Assembly (NCBI GenBank): GCA_964425355.1
Contig: CAYRMO010000001.1
Location: 20,348 to 84,347, forward strand
Length of the DNA: 64,000 nt
DNA from: Litorimonas sp964425355
Lineage (GTDB): Bacteria > Pseudomonadota > Alphaproteobacteria > Caulobacterales > Maricaulaceae
Reading direction: 5' to 3'
Shown here: in pieces, positions 61,490 to 64,000 of the stretch
Layout of the letters: every line of letters begins with the position of its first letter
How positions within the stretch are numbered: position 1 is the stretch's first letter
Position numbers and translations under genes: made by a program
Notes under the pieces: model-generated
The model's database searches: none
What the model was told of the DNA's origin: nothing
What the model saw: only the letters and a program-made list of their open reading frames with translations

Positions 61490-61897
61490 TTATGCAGTCG
61501 TCGACCAACTATAGGCAAAATAGCATTCATTTTCTTGCCAGATAATGGCCTTGCAACACCAAATATCTATAAGAACTTTTTTAGGGCTTTCTGAACTCGG
61601 ATTAAGGGTAATCTGATTCGGCATGAAACTATTAAAGAACTTTAAAAGAAAGGAAAAATGGTCTTCTGCTTTACCATAATAGTCACTATCTTCATCTTCT
61701 TCACTGAAGAGCTTTAGAGCGTGAATAAATTCTGCTTCTTTGGCCCAAGATTTTATGGGACTAACCAACAACACAAAATGTTCTTCGGATCCGTGTACAC
61801 TGATGATATCTTTGACACGAATTAGGCGCTTGTCGAAGTAATGTGAATCAAACGGTGAATTTAAATATCCGCTACCAAGCTCATCACTTAAAATCAT
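61490..61897 (-). CDS. Uncharacterised acidic protein encoded between rtcB and rtcA (135 aa)
   Basis: No family is recognised. The sequence is soluble and acidic, with an EEDEDSDYYGKAEDHFSFLLKF stretch around residues 66-87. Tryptophans and aromatic residues cluster at the C-terminal part (IDIWCCKAIIWQENECYFAYSW). Two adjacent cysteines stand near residue 115. It is preceded by an AGAGG ribosome site nine bases before the ATG and followed after 14 bases by rtcA, so it is an integral gene of the RNA-repair operon. It may be an accessory, sensor or anti-toxin partner, but no evidence chooses among these. Confidence 0.65.
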   Translation of the reverse strand: MILSDELGSGYLNSPFDSHYFDKRLIRVKDIISVHGSEEHFVLLVSPIKSWAKEAEFIHALKLFSEEDEDSDYYGKAEDHFSFLLKFFNSFMPNQITLNPSSESPKKVLIDIWCCKAIIWQENECYFAYSWSTTA

Positions 61898-61951
61898 TTT
61901 GTTTTTCCTCTCAAAAGACGGCGAGTAACGCCGACCTCAATATTTTTGTTC

Positions 61952-61986
61952 GACTTTGAAACGCTCCCCCGGAGCGTTTCAAAGTC
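61952..61986 (-). other. Perfect 16-bp hairpin right after the rtcB stop codon
   Basis: GACTTTGAAACGCTCC at 61952-61967 is fully complementary to 61971-61986 around three C residues. It starts at the base next to the rtcB TGA. A second hairpin, CGGCG/CGCCG, lies at 61919-61933. No T-run follows the first on the coding strand, so it is not a plain terminator. It could stop or process part of the transcript between rtcB and the next gene, changing their ratio. Confidence 0.7.
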
Positions 61987-63231
61987 TCACCCTTTAACAC
62001 ACACGACTTGTCGTAATGTATGCATGACCTCAACGAGGTCTTTTTGGGCTTCCATGACATCGTCAATGGGTTTGTAAGCGGCTGGGGTTTCATCCAAGAC
62101 GGCGGCGTCCTTGCGGCACTCAACGTCTTTGATGGCTTCCAAATGCTCTTCCATGGATACGCTTTTCTTGGCTTCTGTTCGAGACATGACCCGTCCGGCT
62201 CCGTGAGAGCAAGAACAGAATGACTCTTCATTACCAAGACCGCGAACAATGTAAGACCGCGTTCCCATAGAACCCGGGATAATGCCCATATCACCCTTGC
62301 GAGCGCGCACAGCACCCTTACGTGTGACATAAATATTCTCGCCGAAATGGTTTTCCTTTGTGACATAGTTATGGTGGCAATTCACAGCCTCCACTTCTGC
62401 GTCAAAAGGTACTGGCAAGACATTCCGAGCCGCTTTGATAACATTTTGCATCATCACAGTGCGGTTCGCAAAAGCAAAGTCCTGCGCCCATTCAACAGCT
62501 TCGACATAATCATCGAAATGATCCGTGCCTTCCGGGAAATAAGCCAAATCCTTATCCGGAATATTGATGAACCACTGCTCCATATCTTTCTTGGCCAGCT
62601 CGATGAAATAACGACCAATCCGGTTGCCGACACCCCGAGATCCAGAGTGCAGCATAAACCAAACGCGGTCAGCTTCGTCTAAACAGACTTCGACAAAGTG
62701 ATTGCCCGTACCCAATGTCCCCAAATGTTTGAGGTTATTGGAATTGCGGATCACCTTATGTTTGTCCGTAATCGTGTCGAAACGATCGACCAAACCAGAC
62801 CAAGCGGCTTCAGATGTCTTTGGAACATCATGCCAAGAGCCCTTATCGCGACGGCGACCAGATGTGCGTCCATGCGGAACCGCACGTTCAATCGCAGACC
62901 GTAAGAAGCCAAGGCTATCTGGCAAATCATTTGCCGTTAAAGTCGTCCGACACGCCATCATTCCACAGCCAATATCCACGCCAACAGCGGCTGGGATAAT
63001 CGCATTTTTAGTCGGGATTACAGAGCCTACTGTCGCGCCAATACCGACATGAACGTCGGGCATGACGGCGACATGTTTAAAGATAAATGGCATTTGCGCA
63101 GCCCGTAAAAGCTGCTCGCGGGCACGATCATCCACAGGGACGCCGCGCGTCCACATCTTTACAAGGCCTCCGCCCTTTGCGGCCATGACATCATAACCGT
63201 ATTCTGTTCTATGTTGAGTTGCGTGTTCCAT
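61987..63231 (-). CDS. rtcB: RNA ligase RtcB (414 aa)
   Basis: Aligns along its full length with E. coli-type RtcB: KMWTRGVPVDDRAREQL, PFIFKHVAVMPDVHVG, GVDIGCGMMACRTTL (metal-binding cysteine), NCHHNYVTKENHFGE and SCSHGAGRVMSRTEAKK (guanylylated histidine), ending VVCVKG. It joins 2',3'-cyclic-phosphate or 3'-phosphate RNA to 5'-OH ends with GTP and manganese, as in repair of tRNAs cut by ribotoxins. Start at 63231 has AGGAGG six bases upstream. It lies 24 bases after kptA on the same strand. Confidence 0.96.
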   Translation of the reverse strand: MEHATQHRTEYGYDVMAAKGGGLVKMWTRGVPVDDRAREQLLRAAQMPFIFKHVAVMPDVHVGIGATVGSVIPTKNAIIPAAVGVDIGCGMMACRTTLTANDLPDSLGFLRSAIERAVPHGRTSGRRRDKGSWHDVPKTSEAAWSGLVDRFDTITDKHKVIRNSNNLKHLGTLGTGNHFVEVCLDEADRVWFMLHSGSRGVGNRIGRYFIELAKKDMEQWFINIPDKDLAYFPEGTDHFDDYVEAVEWAQDFAFANRTVMMQNVIKAARNVLPVPFDAEVEAVNCHHNYVTKENHFGENIYVTRKGAVRARKGDMGIIPGSMGTRSYIVRGLGNEESFCSCSHGAGRVMSRTEAKKSVSMEEHLEAIKDVECRKDAAVLDETPAAYKPIDDVMEAQKDLVEVMHTLRQVVCVKG

Positions 63232-63255
63232 TTTACGCCTCCTCGCTTTCATTCA

Positions 63256-63807
63256 TTACTCATATATTTCAAACCAATTTGGCGTGATCGGCCCAGTGAG
63301 CCAGACGCCATTATCGGCCTGGTAAAATTCTTGACCATTTGCATGCATGCCGGCCGTATCCACTTTTAGGATTACAATTTTGCCGTGACGCATCCCGACT
63401 TTTTTCGCGGTGTCCAAATCTGCACTGAGGTGCACATGGTCACGACGCATTGGTTTCAAACCGTCTTTTAATATCGGATCCAAGAAACGTGTAGCCGTTC
63501 CATGATACAATATTGCTGGCGGCTTCACAGGTTTCAATTCCAGATTGACGTCAACACTATGACCTTGAGCCGCACGAATGCGCTTTCCGTCTGTTGAGAT
63601 CGTGAATCGCTTTTTATCATTCGTATCGACGACGATTTGTAACGTTTCTCGCGTCATGGGTTTTTTGATTTTGTCGAGTCCCGCTAGGAGGTCGGCAATA
63701 TTAACCCAGCCGCCGTCGCCGAGCGTCAGCCCCGCTTTTGACGGTTGGTGACGTAGTATCAGAGACAGCAATTTGCTTTTTCTTTTTATTGTGTCCTTAT
63801 TCATCAT
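63256..63807 (-). CDS. kptA: RNA 2'-phosphotransferase KptA/Tpt1 (183 aa)
   Basis: Family signatures: SKLLSLILRHQPSKAGLTLGDGGWVNIADLLAG, VVDTNDKKRFTISTDGKRIRAAQGHSV and LYHGTATRF, then KPMRRDHVHLSADLDTAKKVGMRHG. These provide the arginine, histidine and NAD-contact residues of Tpt1. Enzymes of this family transfer an internal RNA 2'-phosphate to NAD+, making ADP-ribose 1'',2''-cyclic phosphate, and some ADP-ribosylate RNA ends. The ATG at 63807 follows a purine-rich region. Longer starts would run into the tRNA. It is first of the repair genes and follows the tRNA array. Confidence 0.93.
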   Translation of the reverse strand: MMNKDTIKRKSKLLSLILRHQPSKAGLTLGDGGWVNIADLLAGLDKIKKPMTRETLQIVVDTNDKKRFTISTDGKRIRAAQGHSVDVNLELKPVKPPAILYHGTATRFLDPILKDGLKPMRRDHVHLSADLDTAKKVGMRHGKIVILKVDTAGMHANGQEFYQADNGVWLTGPITPNWFEIYE

Positions 63808-63811
63808 GTCT

Positions 63812-63832
63812 TTCTTCTTCTTCTTCTTCTTC
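63812..63832 (-). repeat. Seven tandem TTC triplets in the kptA leader
   Basis: TTC repeats seven times (63812-63832) just upstream of the kptA start. On the coding strand these are GAA triplets, serving as a purine-rich ribosome-binding stretch. The count may vary between cells by slippage without moving any frame, and would change the leader only. Confidence 0.8.
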
Positions 63833-63858
63833 GTTTTTAGGCGTCTTTCAAAACGCTT

Positions 63859-63943
63859 TGGTGTGCGAGGCTGGAATCGAACCAACGAACCCGTAAGGGT
63901 GCAGTTTTACAGACTGCCTGCTTTGCCTCTTGCATACTCGCAT
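63859..63943 (-). tRNA. tRNA-Tyr(GTA), class II, atypical acceptor stem
   Basis: The 85-nt cloverleaf has an encoded CCA (63859-63861), anticodon stem GCAGT/ACTGC with loop CTGTAAA, so anticodon GTA. It has a 14-nt variable arm (CCC TTAC GGG) as expected for tRNA-Tyr and T-arm GTTGG/CCAGC. The acceptor arm is ATGCGAG/CTCGCAC, with A1 opposite C72 instead of the usual G1-C72. Four bases separate it from the tRNA-Pro upstream. Confidence 0.85.
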
Positions 63944-63947
63944 ATAT

Positions 63948-64000
63948 TGGTCGGGGCAGCAGGATTTGAACCTGCGGCATCTCGGCTCCAAACCGAGAAC
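63948..64000 (-). tRNA. tRNA-Pro(TGG), 3' part (continues outside window)
   Basis: The 3' 53 nt are present: CCA at 63948-63950, acceptor 3' strand TGCCCCG with discriminator A, T-arm GCAGG/CCTGC with loop TTCAAAT, and the anticodon arm CTCGG/CCGAG with loop TTTGGAG. Anticodon TGG reads proline codons. Position 37 is A, while proline tRNAs normally have G37. The D-arm is beyond the window end. Confidence 0.85.

Noticed and set aside
63808..63885. Longer start for the kptA protein, 26 residues earlier
   Set aside because: The extension is a lysine-rich translation of the TTC repeat and of the 3' end of the tRNA-Tyr gene, so the start must be at 63807 or 63804.

Overview
The window is a chromosomal segment of a moderately AT-rich alphaproteobacterium. 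The type of housekeeping genes (SapC, LpoA-like activator-rsmI-yraN-BON, dnaX-ybaB-recR, a pyrB plus non-catalytic dihydroorotase pair, PccR-type regulation of propionyl-CoA carboxylase, an ECF sigma/ChrR pair) fits a marine member of the Caulobacterales/Maricaulales/Hyphomonadales group. This is inferred from gene content only. Nearly all DNA is coding, operons are tight with many ATGA or TAATG overlaps, and no insertion sequence, CRISPR array or integrase is visible.

Layout. 1-6240: acyl-CoA catabolism (two acyl-CoA dehydrogenases, a PaiB-like flavoprotein, a crotonase, an alpha/beta hydrolase, a double-hotdog thioesterase), then a Fur/Zur-type regulator. 6.3-12.1 kb: SapC, a secreted DUF885 peptidase, a DsbD/ScsB thiol reductase behind a tandem operator, and a DUF2975/XRE pair. 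12.2-19.4 kb: rdgB-hemW, the bfd-bfr iron storage pair, the LpoA-like/rsmI/yraN/BON cluster and argF. 19.5-30.6 kb: a cytochrome P450, a large secreted repeat protein, dnaX-ybaB, ggt, recR, two uncharacterised genes and rmuC.

30.6-36.8 kb is an accessory patch. It holds four paralogous small membrane proteins with conserved first and last segments, a second membrane-protein/XRE pair with two palindromic operators at its promoter, and flanking DNA duplicated along with the paralogues. It joins an operon for a GbsR/MarR regulator, DUF4166 and a membrane-fused TIGR01777 oxidoreductase. 37.7-40.0 kb carries an ECF sigma factor with its ChrR-like cupin anti-sigma and a second TIGR01777 enzyme. 40.3-47.7 kb holds a very divergent PEP carboxylase homologue, gapdh, a renalase-like flavoprotein, fRMsr and LOG, and an Ig-like anchored protein. 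47.7-53.7 kb is an RND efflux pair and PccR. 53.8-59.7 kb is pccB-pccA and pyrB-pseudo-pyrC.

The right end (60.4-64.0 kb) is the most distinctive part. An RNA-repair operon (2'-phosphotransferase KptA/Tpt1, ligase RtcB, an unknown acidic protein, cyclase RtcA) lies directly downstream of closely packed tRNA genes: Pro(TGG), cut by the window edge, and Tyr(GTA), four bases apart. Both tRNAs have unusual identity features. Seven TTC triplets sit in the kptA leader, and a perfect 16-bp hairpin follows the rtcB stop codon. The arrangement resembles a tRNA supply plus tRNA repair module and is the best candidate here for an undescribed system.
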